Below, piece by piece: positions 25,801 through 40,800 of a DNA stretch of 64,000 nt. This DNA is from Hofstenia miamia (Eukaryota; Xenacoelomorpha; Acoela): positions 638,511 through 702,510 of the forward strand of contig SCFE01000043.1 in the NCBI GenBank assembly GCA_004352715.1, read 5' to 3'. The notes beneath the pieces were generated by a model. The model ran no database searches and was not told the DNA's origin. It saw only the letters and a program-made list of their open reading frames with translations. Both the position numbers and the translations under genes were made by a program. The stretch's first letter is position 1; the number at the start of each line of letters is the position of its first letter.

Positions 25801-28800
25801 AAAGTTCCAATCGAAATTTTCGAAAATACAGGATTAACAACTTGTAATTTATAGTAAACAATTGCACTGCAGTATAAATTCTTACCATTTACAATTGTTG
25901 ATGTTAAAATACTTGTCTACTTTGAATGATGACCACAGCGTTCTCTTGATTTTAGATGAAATTTCTATCGCTTTCTAACAAGTAGATGTGCAAGAAATCT
26001 TATCAAGACCTAAGTATTCTGAATATCCATCTATGTCGAAAGTTAAGGATGAATTAATGCTTCTACTGTTGTTCTTTGAATACATGGGCGTATGGGTGGA
26101 ATACTTTGATACTTTGCGGTTTCTTGATCTAACCATAACCAGTTATGATATGACTTTATAAACACAATATTTGTGAGGCATTACTAATGCAAATGGATTG
26201 CTATTATGCACTACTGTGTATAAACTAAACACAGGATTATAGCAACCTGTATGTAATATGGGGATTGCATACAGCAACTAGCGGCGGAAATTAGAACCCA
26301 TGCTAATATGAGCCTCCGATAATTATCATTGCGTCTCCTTGTCATGACCTGTTATTATGTACACCTTGGTTCAAATTAACTCAGCTTGTTCAAATTGGCC
26401 CTGCTCTAGCTCTAGAAATTATATTTTTGTGTGTGAAATTTTAATATGCTACCTGACAAGGAAAACCGTTCGTTAACCATTAACTTTTAGTCTGACTCAA
26501 AGTCAAATCGTTTGTTAGCACTCACAGAAAGCTGGTATCACTTCATTATTATGCGGGATCAATCGACATTATTACATCATTTGATGAAGCTTCTCAAGGA
26601 GCCATTCCCTGATATGCATTTCGCTTTACTTTCCGTTATTCTATCACTTTCTACGCATGATTGGGCAATCGATCTTTTTCACAGTCAAGCCCAATTTATC
26701 GAATATTTTCTCAGCAGAAATACAGGTAACTAAGCAATATATCTATTAAAATTGTTAAATCATGTCAAGATTGTGAAAGGGTGAATTAAATGTGAACTTT
26801 GCTATATTTTAGTCAATTACTCTTCCTTATTCTTTCTATCTATTTCTCTCATGAATTTTCATTTTCAATTTTTATTTACTTATCAATTCTGGATTTGGCA
26901 TGAATATTTTACTTGTCGAGCAATGTGTATAAAACGCGTGACAACACAACCTAAGAAACACGTTTAGACCTATGAAATGGAAGAATTTCCACGGTTTAGT
27001 TAGTGATATCTGAAGAGCTCTTCAATTTGACAGCAAATGTCGAGCTAGACCGACTAAAGGAAATAAAATTGACTCAAACCAACAGCTATGTCTGTTGTAC
27101 GCGATTTAATTCTTGTTTACCATTGTCAATAGTTGTTCCTCAGTAATTAATGTTGCAAATTTCAATCGTAGGAAATTCTAGTCTAGTACTTTGGTGATTT
27201 GATCCCAATTTCCAGTTCTAATTGGTTCCGGTTTATTTGGTAGATGTATTTCAAACTGATATTTTTATCTGTGTATAATTTATAGCAAGCCAATTTGGAG
27301 ATGCGTGAAGGCCTTTGTCGGTATGTGAACCACCTCGTTTTTATGTGTATTAATTAATAAGATTACCAATAAGCAACGAAAAAATGTTCTTGCTTACAAC
27401 TTGACTTCTTAGTTTAATCATTCTAGAATCTAGATATAGCCTCCTTCAAGAATCCTGTAGAATTATCAAAATAGGAATGAATTTTATGATGACAAATATT
27501 CATTTGAATATACACTGAACAGTTTTTGCAAGCTTTTGGCGGGAAGTCGCTATTTTATTTCAATTGCTCTAGAAAGCACAGTATTCATGTTCAGCATATT
27601 AATGATATCCTCTATTACCTGAAGTTCTTGCACATAATCAGCAGGCAATAGAGCAACTTCACTTATGACCTGCATTTTCTTTCTCCATATGCAGCAGCAC
27701 GCATGGAGTATCTTGTTCTATCTTTAAGGATATAGTAGAGTTCTGAATTTTTTAGCTTTGTTGTTTATTTGTTGGAACCTTTTGTAAAAAATTAATTTCC
27801 CTATATTGCCGAGATTTCGTCCCTCCTGTTTCCTACAATATTATTATATATGTTAGTTTATCTACTGGTGTATAGATGATGAAAGAATATTTGGTTTGTT
27901 TGAATTATTTTATAAAACAGTCTAAAATTTGAAAAAATGAACAATTTCCAAGAACAAACACTCTGCAGTGCACAGAAAATTTGCAAATTTCCAGATGGTA
28001 AGATATCTAATATATGTACCGGTGAGGAGATTTTTGAAGATGTGTGGCATGGGTAAGAAATATGGTACTGAAGATATTTTGTTCATGAATTTTGATTGAA
28101 AATATAAAGTTTGTTCACTATCACAGTTTTTCCTTATATAGACATGACTAAATCGAAGAAAACCTTTGAAAACTATTTAAGAGAAACTAATTTCAATAAA
28201 CCACAGGTAACAAACAATAATAAAACATTAGAAACATCAAAAGTAACAAATAAACCTATTGAGTTCAGTTTAGAACCCCAAAATGAACAAAAAAGGAATG
28301 GAGATACAAATGTTATTAAAAATGTTTTGCAAGAGTGGACCACAGGAGTTTGACAATATAAGAACAAGATTTTTAAAATTACTGTGAAATTAATTTCCCG
28401 CCTTCTTAAGGGAAAGGAACTTTCTCGCGGAGAAAGATTTTCTTTTTTCCTTATATAATAGAAATGTCTGACTTCAGAAATCCAACAATTCTAGAAAGAA
28501 ATGAATACATTAGATTTGATCTCCAGACTCCAATTATAATTCCTGCAGCAGGTAATCTTCAAAATAAAAACAATTATAAGTTTCCAGTTGATAATTCTAC
28601 AGATGTAATACCTTATGATTGGTTTAATGCTTATATAGATGTGAAATTTAAAATAGTTAAACTTGATAACACAGGATTTGTTACGGCAGATAATGTGACA
28701 ATTAGTGGTGATGTTTATTCACTTTTTAACAGAGCATTTGTGGAATATAATAATACTTCTACTACAAATCTTACAAATTTTTCAAAAGTTGCCCATTTAC

Positions 28801-31800
28801 ACAACATTCTTGAGTATTCAGAATCTTATTTGAACACTGCACAAAATGAATTCTTCTACAAGGACAACAATAATAAAGTAGAACTTCTTAAAAATGGAAA
28901 TGAAGTAACTGCAATTTTTTATCTAAGTTGATTTTTTCATAGGTTTAAGACATAGTATACTACCTGCTGGCAAGGTTCAAATAAATCTTGAATTAGCAAA
29001 AGATGACAATATAATATTTAAGGCAGGTATTGGCGGAGGTGGAAATGGAAAACTAGTTGTCACTCAATTGCGAATCTTTGTCCCACAATTAGCATTCAAT
29101 CCTAGTGGAAGAAAGATGTATTTGAATAGCTTTATAAATAATAATTGGGTGTATATTAGAAACACCTTAGAGGAATCTAATACTATAAATCAACAATCAG
29201 GCATATTTAGAATAAGTAATTTAATATAAAAACGTAGATATGTTTTCATCTGTACCTTCACTGAAGATAAAATTAATGATCAAAGTAAGAATGAACTTGA
29301 CTTTGATACCTTCAATTCTACTGAAATGTCTTCGTGTCAGTTAGAAATTAGGAAATGACAATTTCTATCCACAAGTAGAAATTCATCCAACTAGTGAGTT
29401 TCCAAGACTTTATACAGAATTTGTACAATAATTCTTTTTCTTTGGAACCAGCAATACATTCAATAGGCTTGCTGCAGCTCTCTGGGTCATTTCAAAGACT
29501 GACATTTTCTTAGCTGTGAAATATCGATTGAAAATTACTAGTGAATTGGTGATGCACACAGAGAGCAACAAATGCAATCCAACTTTTTTGTACCATCTGT
29601 AGTGACAAAGATGACTGTCATTACTTCATTGCCTTGGTGATTATGATGGCCAGAGGTAACCATGCCACCTATACGATCAGGCTGAGTTGACAGCATAATG
29701 ATATCATGCTTATCCTTCCATTTCAGGAGCTTTATACGTTTTGCTCAACCTCAACAGTCTCACCTTTTTTCAAAACTGTGTCATGAATAGCAGTTCGATT
29801 TTTCTGGAGAAGACCATCAACTAAATGAAGAACAACAGCACCTGAATGGCCCCATGTGTTGTCCTGTTCAACCAGAGTACCTGTATGATACATCACATTT
29901 ACTGTGAGTGAATTGACCATAGTTAGCTTGTACACCTTGGCACCATATTTATGGGTCTTTCTGGAAATATACTGTTGAAAGAGAAGCCTTCCTCGCCAAG
30001 ATCCTGAGCAGGAACAATGAACAAAGAAAACTTTGGCAGCAAATTATCTAATTAAGGATGAATTTTATTCAGACAATTATCAACGTCAGCTGTTGAGTTT
30101 TCAGAAAAATGAAACAACTGAAAATCATTTGAAACCTAGTATGCAACATAGACAGTTTGATAGCATGTACACCAAATATACTTGAGGTACTCCAATAATG
30201 TTCCAATCAAAACATCTTTACCAAGCCAGTAACGAGAAGGATGCCCAAAAATGTTTCATTTCGTCAATATCAGTTGGTACCCAGTGTCACATAGGAGAAT
30301 AATGTGGCAAATTGTGATGTGATGCAATATACTGATCAGCATATCAATTAGTTTCCCCAACCAATATATCAAGTAACAGATTGTCCATGAATAGAAAATA
30401 ATGTTCTGCATAAACTGGTGCTTGGATTTGAACTAGCAACTGAGAGGAGTATCATGAAATTTCACACACTAACTAATCCTGAAATTATTATAACTGCTTG
30501 GATTGAATGGTAAATCACCGCAATTACTAGCCACATTTTCATCAGTTCCAGCATGATCATCACCAGAAGTTGCATCATCCTAGTTGTTTGAAATGATCCA
30601 GAATCTATAAAATGTGGGTCTCCAATGGAATTATCTCCTGAAGATTCAACAAACAAGTCATCACTGGAGTTGTACATCAGTGGGGCAAGTTGATCCCAAA
30701 GTTTAATTGGTGGACGAACTTGTCTTGAAGGCCGCCCAGCATTCATCGTAAAGCTAAAACAAAAATGGAACTGTTAGTTTCAATGACAAATTGCAAACAT
30801 CTGCAAAATGAAGTAACAAAGTAGTGTCCCACCAGTGGGTCATCATGGTTTCTAGCTATGCATAAACCAAAATGTTCACCAGTGGATCACGGACGTAAAC
30901 ACAAGAAAAAGAACCACTTTACCAAATCTATGTTTCAGATGGTTTTACATGTGCACAGCACAAACAAAAATTGAAAAATACAAAAATGGTCTTAACATAA
31001 TGTACTCTGATATCTCAATGGTAATGAATGTGTAGTTTCTGGTACTTTAAGTATGCAAGGAATGCCTTTAATTTTTTTGTAAAATTTTTAAGAACTTATT
31101 GGTTTTATCTTTATCACTTTGCATTCCAATTTTTAATTTTTGAAGAGATGATTGTAATAATATTTCATTTTCATAGAGATCTCTTAATTCATTGACTTGA
31201 TTGCAAAAGCTGGGTAATTCTTTTCCAACAGGATGCTTGTAAATTTTGCATGGAACATCTTAATGCGACTGGTAAGTGGAGTGCATATAAATTAGGAAAC
31301 GCTTTTAAAATGAATGCATGGCAAAGGAAACAGATGTGTCATATGTGTGTTGTAACATTGCGCAATCAAAGAATTTCTACATATCAAAACAAATTAGGGA
31401 ATAATCGCCCTGTAACTGAGAACTTTAGCACATCTGTTACCATATGAAGAAATTTAGACCAATGTGTTGTTAGCCATCTTGCGGAAAGTGCAAACGTCAT
31501 TCCATTAGTTCGAAATATTTCTTCTCATTTTATTGGAATTATTGATGCACTTATATTGAGCGCTACTGTATTATAATTGTAGAAAAAATAACACTGTTAA
31601 GCAGCGGCTTGCTAAATATAAGAAAAACATTAATACTTTTAGAATTTTAAAGCGTGCCATTGCTTTCAATTTAAATAAATTACAACAAAACTAATCATAT
31701 CTTCTTGCAACATTAATGTCTTTTTAGTCTCTTGTCGGGAGTTTCGTCTAAACAAACGCAAATCAAAATTAGATAGTAAATTTCCTAAACTAATAGTTAC

Positions 31801-34800
31801 ATGTATACATTATTTTTGAGTGTATATTTTAACATAAACCTAGAAGCACATTACAAATTCATTTACGACAAATATATATATATGCATATGCAATTGAAAA
31901 AGTATTATTTTCAAGTGTGAAAATTGGATGAAATACTAAAAACTGTATGATTAATAATTTTTTATTATTTTAATACGTCGAAATTACTGCTATTTTGCTT
32001 CCATAATAATTAAATAACTGCAGTCATAAACATGTATGTCTTATGATTTAGTATTTACACGGTGACAAGGTGACAGAAGACATACAATAAAATCAAAATT
32101 ATTTGATCTACATCTGCTTTTTAATTACCCTACTTGAGAGTTCGTCTGTCTTATGTTTTGGGTGTTTGCACGCTACATATGTCTTGAGATAATTGGAGAC
32201 AGATCGGTATTATGTCACATGTAAACAGGGTATAAGTGGTCACTATGCCTCACTATGACGTCGCGAGCTAATAAATGCAAACACATTTGTCAGCAATTAA
32301 TTTAAACAATGATTAATCACCCGTCTAATTCCGGATTTGTGGTTTTATGATGCACTTTAAAGTTTGGGCAACATCATGCGTAGAAACACGGAATGCATTC
32401 CACTGCAATAGTAGCACAGCATGCTCATGACAATACCATGATTTACTAAAATACAGGCAACCCCGCCTAAGTCGGATCGACTTTACCAATGAAAATAATC
32501 CGACTTACAACAAATCCGAGATATAATTTTAGGGGATTTGGCTTGTACTAGTTCCTCGAAAACCGAGATTTATGATAGCGTAACTTTTGTGCAAGCAATC
32601 TGATGGTTGTTATGAAAGAAGTTGTTTTGAAAATATTGAAAATAAACTGCTGGAAGAAAAAATTAATCATGTATTCTTATGTCTTACAGTATTTTTTTTC
32701 AATATCTGAATTTAAACAAAAACAAACTTAACTTTACTTGCCTTTTAAAATGATTTATTTATCATCATCTATTAACTACAATATAGTACAAATGTCGTAA
32801 GCACCGTGATTATTTACCAGCTAAGGTACTTTAAAATTCGCGGAGCAATGTTTTGTTATTNTGTCAGCAATTAATTTAAACAATGATTAATCGCCCGTCT
32901 AATTCCGGATTTGTGGTTTTATGATGCACTTTAAAGTTTGGGCAACATCATGCGTAGAAACACGGAATGCATTCCACTGCAATAGTAGCACAGCATGCTC
33001 ATGACAATACCATGATTTACTAAAATACAGGCAACCCCGCCTAAGTCGGATCGACTTTACCAATGAAAATAATCCGACTTACAACAAATCCGAGATATAA
33101 TTTTAGGGGATTTGGCTTGTACTAGTTCCTCGAAAACCGAGATTTATGATAGCGTAACTTTTGTGCAAGCAATCTGATGGTTGTTATGAAAGAAGTTGTT
33201 TTGAAAATATTGAAAATAAACTGCTGGAAGAAAAAATTAATCATGTATTCTTATGTCTTACAGTATTTTTTTTCAATATCTGAATTTAAACAAAAACAAA
33301 CTTAACTTTACTTGCCTTTTAAAATGATTTATTTATCATCATCTATTAACTACAATATAGTACAAATGTCGTAAGCACCGTGATTATTTACCAGCTAAGG
33401 TACTTTAAAATTCGCGGAGCAATGTTTTGTTATTCCTTCATTTTGAATAAAATAAGCATGTAGTGCTTTCTTGGAGACTTCAAAAGATCGTAAATTTAAT
33501 GGTATTTCATTGAAAATCTCAGCAACTTTCACAAAAAATAGATTTTGCAGCATAGCTATTTTTATAATGTTGATTTTAGCGAATTTAATTAAATTTTAAA
33601 TAATAATTGATTTCATTAGCAAATACTATATTATTACCTAGAAGAATGTTGAGGAAGTACAGCAAATAAACATATGGGACATATTTGATTGATTTTATAA
33701 TTTGAAATTCACTGCAGTGTTGTGAAACATGTAAAAACCTGGAAGCATTGGCAATTTTACCAATTGCCCAATTTGACATACATTCAATTTTTCGCCATTT
33801 GACAACATATTTGCCAACAGTTATTTCACATGCATAACTAATTATGCCATATAAATGTGCGCGAGTATATTTAATCAAGAAATTTTTTGGAAGTAGAGTG
33901 CTTATTAGAGGAATTCGAGAGTTGGACCTACCAAGTTTGCGGATTTTATCATTGAGAATATCTGTGAAGTTCAAGTTGTCATTGAATTTGATACCAAGGT
34001 AGACAGCTTCACTAGAATTGGGAATAGTAGCATTGTTGGACTTTATCGAGAATTAATTGGCAATATCACTTAAAGAGGCGTGCAAAATAATGAACCGTGT
34101 TTTGTCAATATTCAAATGCAGTTCGTTTCTGTTGAACCAGGATTTAATGGTATTGAAATCATGGGCGAGTAATTTAGTACAAGCAAGCATGTTATTAGCA
34201 TTTATGTATAAACAAGTATCATCAGTGTACTGTATCATTTTACAGTATTATAAACAGTTGACAATATCATTAACAAAAATATTGAAGAGAAGGGGCCCTA
34301 GAATAGAACCCTGTGAAACTCTGAGAATATTCTTGTTAGAAGACTGACTGTGACCAAGTTAACAGCTTGATACCTATCAGTGAGAAAGCTTTCAAGTAAT
34401 TTAAGAGAGCGTCAACACTAAGCCCATATTTAAGCAGTTTTTTTTAACAAAATGGAATGCGACATACTGTCAAATGTCTTCGATAAATCAAGGAAAACTA
34501 TTGCAACATACCGCTGTTTAGACATTTACGCCAATCCTCAATACTATAATTTTAGCTAAAGGTGTCCACGATTGATTTAGACTTTTTAAATAACCAAATT
34601 GATGCTTAACAATTAGATTAGTATTTCAAAATAACTTTGCAGTTGTTGATGGTATAAACTTTTTTCAAAAATTTTTGCAAGCATGTGGGTAACGGAAATA
34701 GGTCGATAATTTGAAGCGGTGCCATCAATCACTTCGTTCTATTTTTGATTACATATTTGTCATATGATGGATGCATACAACAACTTGAAGTACAACAAAA

Positions 34801-37800
34801 ACTTATTAACATCTTTAATTTATTATAACATTTATAGGGTTTTTCTACTCTATCAACTGACTGATTTCGGAATACTATAGCTCTGTGAGTTTTGACGTTA
34901 TTGATTAGGGTTATATTATATATGAAAATGTACACAATTACTAGCTTCATGTGAAACTATTTTTTATTTTTTGGATATATCAATTCTCATTTCAGCGCAT
35001 CGCGCAATGGAAATTGTCAATTTTAACACTTCTTTTATAATCGATTATTATAAAATATAGGGTAAAACATCTTTGGAGACCTATAGTTTCATGACTTTTA
35101 ATGCAATGGATATAGTTTAAATATCATTAGATGCGCGCTAAATAGTTCTACGACAAAGTAATTTTTAATTTTTCGATTTCATAAATGTTTACTATTTTTA
35201 GAGCGATAAATGCGATCGACTAAAATCGTCATTTTTATTACATAACAATTTCTGTTACTAAATGGAAATTCCTTTGTCCTTGACCTGTCTATATCCAAGC
35301 GATTTTAACAGTACGGTAGTCACATTTCAGAAAAGTCAATTTTGACGCTATGGGCATAAAAATATATCATTCTTTAGCTAATCAATAGCTCCATGTGCCA
35401 ATCTTGTTTTTATTTTCGATTTTATCAATACTTTTCTTGTTAACTGCGAACAATATAACAATAGATTTTTACGAAGTTAAAGTGTTTTTCAAGAAATATT
35501 AATGCAATGGACTTTTATTTCATTGAAATAGCTGTTTGTTAAGCACTATCTAGGTCAGAGATGAGAATGGGTCCATATCCTTTAACCATACCCACTTGTC
35601 CCCATTTACCTCCCTCCCTATACCCACGCATCCCCATACCTATTTGGTCTTCGTTCAAATTGGACCCACATCTCTCCATTTAAAAACAAGAATTTCACTG
35701 AAAGTTTATTGGATTAAATTACGAGTAAAATCGCATACAATCAACTGAGCTTTCAGTGTATCGGGTGCCAAACAGGCATGGTCTGATCGCGTCAATCTTC
35801 CAGCTGAAGACCACGTTCTCTCGGAAGCTGCGGAGCTCCCTTGCTTAACCAGGATCTCCCTTGCGATTGCGGACAACAAATGGAGCTGTATTGCTTGCTT
35901 ACCCCCAATTTAATAGCATCAAAATAAAAGTCTCAATTTTTGGCTTCAAATGGACCAGGGAGCGCGCCTTATAGACCAATAGTTCGTTCAATATATAGAA
36001 CCTTGTCAAGGCGCATTGACCGTCAGAGTTTCTGAAGGAAGCCAAGCGGTCATGTTTCGATTTCTTAGGTGCAAATCCTAACCCCGTCGACATTACCTCA
36101 ATGTCAGGCGTATCAGTTACTTCAATTCTTGATTCAGCAGAGGCAGTCATGGAAAGGATAGACTCTCCGCTTGGCCTAATGATGTGGCCCTCTGCAAAGC
36201 ACCTCTAATCCGAGAAAAGCTTCTTAAAGATCGATCTAGAAAAGATGCGGCATAATTAAGTGATGTTAGGTTGTTCCAGTATTTGTCATTTAGCGAGTTC
36301 CTCAAATTCTCACGGAGCATAGCTGATTCAATCAGCTCGGTCACTGAAGGTGTAGCTTGGTTAAATGACTCCCAGTTATTCATTAACAGAAACTATACAG
36401 GTGCGACATTTTGGGCTGTAGGTAAGTTGCTGATCTCAAGTATATCAAACATCCCGGATATTTGCTTCAAGACGTCCAGAATTTGCTGCAACAGGTGTTT
36501 ATCAATTGCATTCAGCAGATGCTCCGATTTTTTCTCAAACAACTTTGTTCTCAAGATGCTCTCGTCGTCATAGTTGCTCATGATTGACTGATATTTATTC
36601 ACATACAATCTCCACAGTCTTGTTTTGCCGCCGTGCTTAAGGGAGGTTTTCAATTCACTTTGGATACCCGAGGATCTTTTCACGAAGCTCACAAGAGCTG
36701 AGCATGCGTTGTCCGTGACCTTGAAGTCTGGATACTCCCTCATAGTCTTTTCCATGGCATCGTTGATGCAGGTATTACATCTGTGACAGGCACAGCCCAT
36801 GCGAGTTTTAGCTCTTGTTGCTAACACAACATTTGCGCCCAAGTCACTTGTGCAGGGAGTATCCAATTCTGGCAACCCAAGTTCTCTTAGGACTGAGTCA
36901 ATCCGTAATTAAATATTGGTGCCGGTTTTTTGCTCAGGAAAATGTGTAGTTGAATATAAGTTGTGTTTGAGCATCCAATCAAAGACGCACCATTTGACGT
37001 AAAAAACGTTCATGTTCATGTCGGTCCTTTGCATCCATCCACAAATCACACGTATATGTTACCGAGTTATTCTTTGCAGGGCGTTTTATGGTTTCAACTA
37101 TTTGCGGCTTGTAGGTCTTTGCAAGCTTGATTGTTTCATCTCTAATCGTATGCCGGCCATACAGAATGTCAATTGCACTAACCTTCCCATGCTTAACGCC
37201 AATTTCAATGCATTCTTGTGCAAAATTCGCAAACGCATTTTGTTCAAATATGTTAAATGGCTACAGAGCAGCATTTGGGCATTCTTCATATGGTCACGCT
37301 GTTTAGTTGATAGACACTTTGCTGATTTGGTGAAGTATGATTGAACACTTGCATCTTCTTATTGCCACATGTAACCAGATGTTTGTTCATATCACTCATT
37401 CCCAGACGAATCTCATTGCCATCTGCAGCTAAACAATATTTTTTAAGAAAACACAGAAAACAATGAAAATGTTAAATCAAAAATGAAAAAAGTTAGGGTT
37501 ACTTACCAGATTTGTTCTTAAATTGGATGAAAGTCTTGAACAAAGAACAACATGCGAGTTCAAATATCCCAGTGGTTCTCAACCTTTTCCCCCAATCCTC
37601 CCTTGGTGGACTTGACCTCTCAAAATTCCTCCCATCCCCCAAAAAAATTTGAAAATATATTCACCAAAAACATGTAATTTCTGTTAATATACATATCATT
37701 TATTCATATTATAACAAATATCAATTGATGTGATGGATTATTGACATAATTATTCGACATTTGAAAATTGAGAACATTGAGAATCATCATGATCGTACAT

Positions 37801-40800
37801 ACTTCATCATTATCGAGACATTATACAAACTATAACCGATTTCGACGATCAAGATATGATATATTTTCACATGGAAATCGCCGAGGCAAATTCATAGAAG
37901 TAATATATGTGAGAATCGAGGAATATACAGGGTATCCATTAAATATTTGCCAAAATAAAAGGCTGATAAATCGTATCTACATTATTCAATGGATGTAATT
38001 ACGCTATGGTCTTGTCGCTAATTTGTGGGGATTCGATTTTCAAATTAATTATTTAAAAATCGTTCAGAATCAGTTTGCATTTAATTTAAAATGGATCTTG
38101 AACTTTCCGATAAAATTTTGCTTTTGGAATGTTATATTATTGGTGGAAAGTCAATCACCACTGCCATACGAGCTTTCTGCACTGAAAGGCGGATAAAAAA
38201 TGACCGCCACAAACCACCTTTTAAATCAGTGGAGTACTTGATCAAAAAATTCTACGAAACTGGAATATAGAAATTGAAATTGGGGTAAATTAGATGTCAA
38301 TTTCCCAAGTTTTCTCCGTAAATCAAACTAAAAATGAAGCATGTAATATAAGCAAAAGTCCAAATCCCCACACATAATAAGCAAGATAAGAACGTTACCA
38401 TACTCATAAAACCATTTTCCTATAAATTATTAGCTTTTAATTTTGGCAAGTATTTAATGGACACCCTGTACATACGAATTTTGAAATCGAGATAAAAATT
38501 TTACAATCGACAATTTATAATTTTGAGGCAGATATACGATTACAAAAATAGTACATTGTGCATTCAGAGCACCTGAGATAGAGATTCCAGATAACATACA
38601 TGTACAAAAATTATAAAAGTTANNNNNNNNNNNNNNNNNNNNNNNNNNNNNNNNNNNNNNNNNNNNNNNNNNNNNNNNNNNNNNNNNNNNNNNNNNNNNN
38701 NNNNNNNNNNNNNNNNNNNNNNNNNNNNNNNNNNNNNNNNNNNNNNNNNNNNNNNNNNNNNNNNNNNNNNNNNNNNNNNNNNNNNNNNNNNNNNNNNNNN
38801 NNNNNNNNNNNNNNNNNNNNNNNNNNNNNNNNNNNNNNNNNNNNNNNNNNNNNNNNNNNNNNNNNNNNNNNNNNNNNNNNNNNNNNNNNNNNNNNNNNNN
38901 NNNNNNNNNNNNNNNNNNNNNNNNNNNNNNNNNNNNNNNNNNNNNNNNNNNNNNNNNNNNNNNNNNNNNNNNNNNNNNNNNNNNNNNNNNNNNNNNNNNN
39001 NNNNNNNNNNNNNNNNNNNNNNNNNNNNNNNNNNNNNNNNNNNNNNNNNNNNNNNNNNNNNNNNNNNNNNNNNNNNNNNNNNNNNNNNNNNNNNNNNNNN
39101 NNNNNNNNNNNNNNNNNNNNNNNNNNNNNNNNNNNNNNNNNNNNNNNNNNNNNNNNNNNNNNNNNNNNNNNNNNNNNNNNNNNNNNNNNNNNNNNNNNNN
39201 NNNNNNNNNNNNNNNNNNNNNNNNNNNNNNNNNNNNNNNNNNNNNNNNNNNNNNNNNNNNNNNNNNNNNNNNNNNNNNNNNNNNNNNNNNNNNNNNNNNN
39301 NNNNNNNNNNNNNNNNNNNNNNNNNNNNNNNNNNNNNNNNNNNNNNNNNNNNNNNNNNNNNNNNNNNNNNNNNNNNNNNNNNCTCCAAAAAACTACCCAT
39401 TTTCCCCACATCCCCATACCCATTCTCATCTCTGATCTAGGTGCGCTGGAATGATTAATACATTACAGAGGTCATAAGCAATCTCTTTAAGTGAAATTGA
39501 TAGAAATAATTCAATTCAATACAGGCTAATGTCTAATATTTTGACCAATATTATTATAATTTCTAGGGACATTTTGTAATGTTCTAACCAATTGTCAACA
39601 TTCAGGGTATTTTATAGGGTGACTCAAAAAAAATGTCCGTTTGGTAGGCAAAAATGATTCAAAAATCAAATAATAATGAAACATTATATTTCCTATAGGT
39701 ATCACAACAAATTACATAACATAATCACCATTAGCGTTAATTACAGATGTACAATGATCCATTAAGTCATGCATCTCTTTCACCAGTTTTTCTTGAGTTA
39801 AAGTGACAATAAGGTCTTTCAGGAAATCACGAATATCAGCCACTGAATCAAAGTCGTGTTTTAATCGACTGCTTTCCATATTCCGAAAGATATATCTGTC
39901 TGCTAAATTCAGATCTGGGGAGTAGGCCGGTTGTTTTAATAGGGTAATTCCTGTTCTTTCCATAAAAGACTTTGACAAAAGCGAAACGAATTGTTTCACA
40001 ACAATCAACCCTTGCTATTTTATGAGTGGCTGTTAATTTGTATGGGACCCATTTTGCACAGACAGAATATAATAGCAAGTCTCTTTTTAAAATTCGTTCA
40101 ACAGCACATTTATCAATTCCTAGCATTGCCGCCATAGCTCTGTAACTTAGACTAGGGTCTTCATCAATCAGTAAAGAAACCATATTGATATTTATATCAT
40201 TCCTGGAACTTCTAGGCCGTCCTTACCAAACGGACATTTTTTTGAGTCACCCTATAGTTAAAATTCGAAAGATAAATCTTTCCCATGTTTTAGTGATATA
40301 TATTATAACGTTTTCTAGGGTTACTATATTTACGAATTTTAGAATAATTTTTTGTATTTCTTTATTTCACCCATCTCATAAATCAAGATCATCATCTAAA
40401 TACTTGAAAGGGAAAACCCCGTTATTATNTTAGTGATATATATTATAACGTTTTCTAGGGTTACTATATTTACGAATTTTAGAATAATTTTTTGTATTTC
40501 TTTATTTCACCCATCTCATAAATCAAGATCATCATCTAAATACTTGAAAGGGAAAACCCCGTTATTATTTTTGTATTCCTTTATTTCACACATCACATAA
40601 ATCTGGGAGTTGTCATTTTAACATCATCTAATTTTACTTGAAAGATTACCGGACAACTTATTTAAAATATCACCCATTAATGACACCGCACATAAACATA
40701 TCTATGTTGACCTCTACATGAACTGTTTGTAGGTCAATACCATGGAGCTATGTATAGTAGCTCTATGGCCAATACCATGAGCTGCGCCGTAGTATTTCAT

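Larger units (their letters stand above)
35556..39434 (-). mobile_element. hAT transposon with perfect 8-bp target duplication
   Basis: A 17-bp inverted repeat, CAGAGATGAGAATGGGT (35556-35572) and ACCCATTCTCATCTCTG (39418-39434), is flanked on both sides by ATCTAGGT (35548-35555 and 39435-39442). The minus strand carries a degenerate hAT transposase (BED-finger end near 37410-37370, central domain 36383-36875, dimerisation block near 35850-35770). A mariner is nested at 37928-38468 and a 760-N gap lies at 38623-39382. The clean target duplication shows this copy inserted as a unit into the Tigger-like element. Confidence 0.92.

Noticed and set aside
28173-28367. Minus ORF opposite the small virus-like ORF
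   Set aside because: Shadow frame with low-complexity hydrophobic content and no motif.
38564-39454. 280-codon ORFs on both strands
   Set aside because: Almost entirely the 760-N gap; no real sequence supports them.
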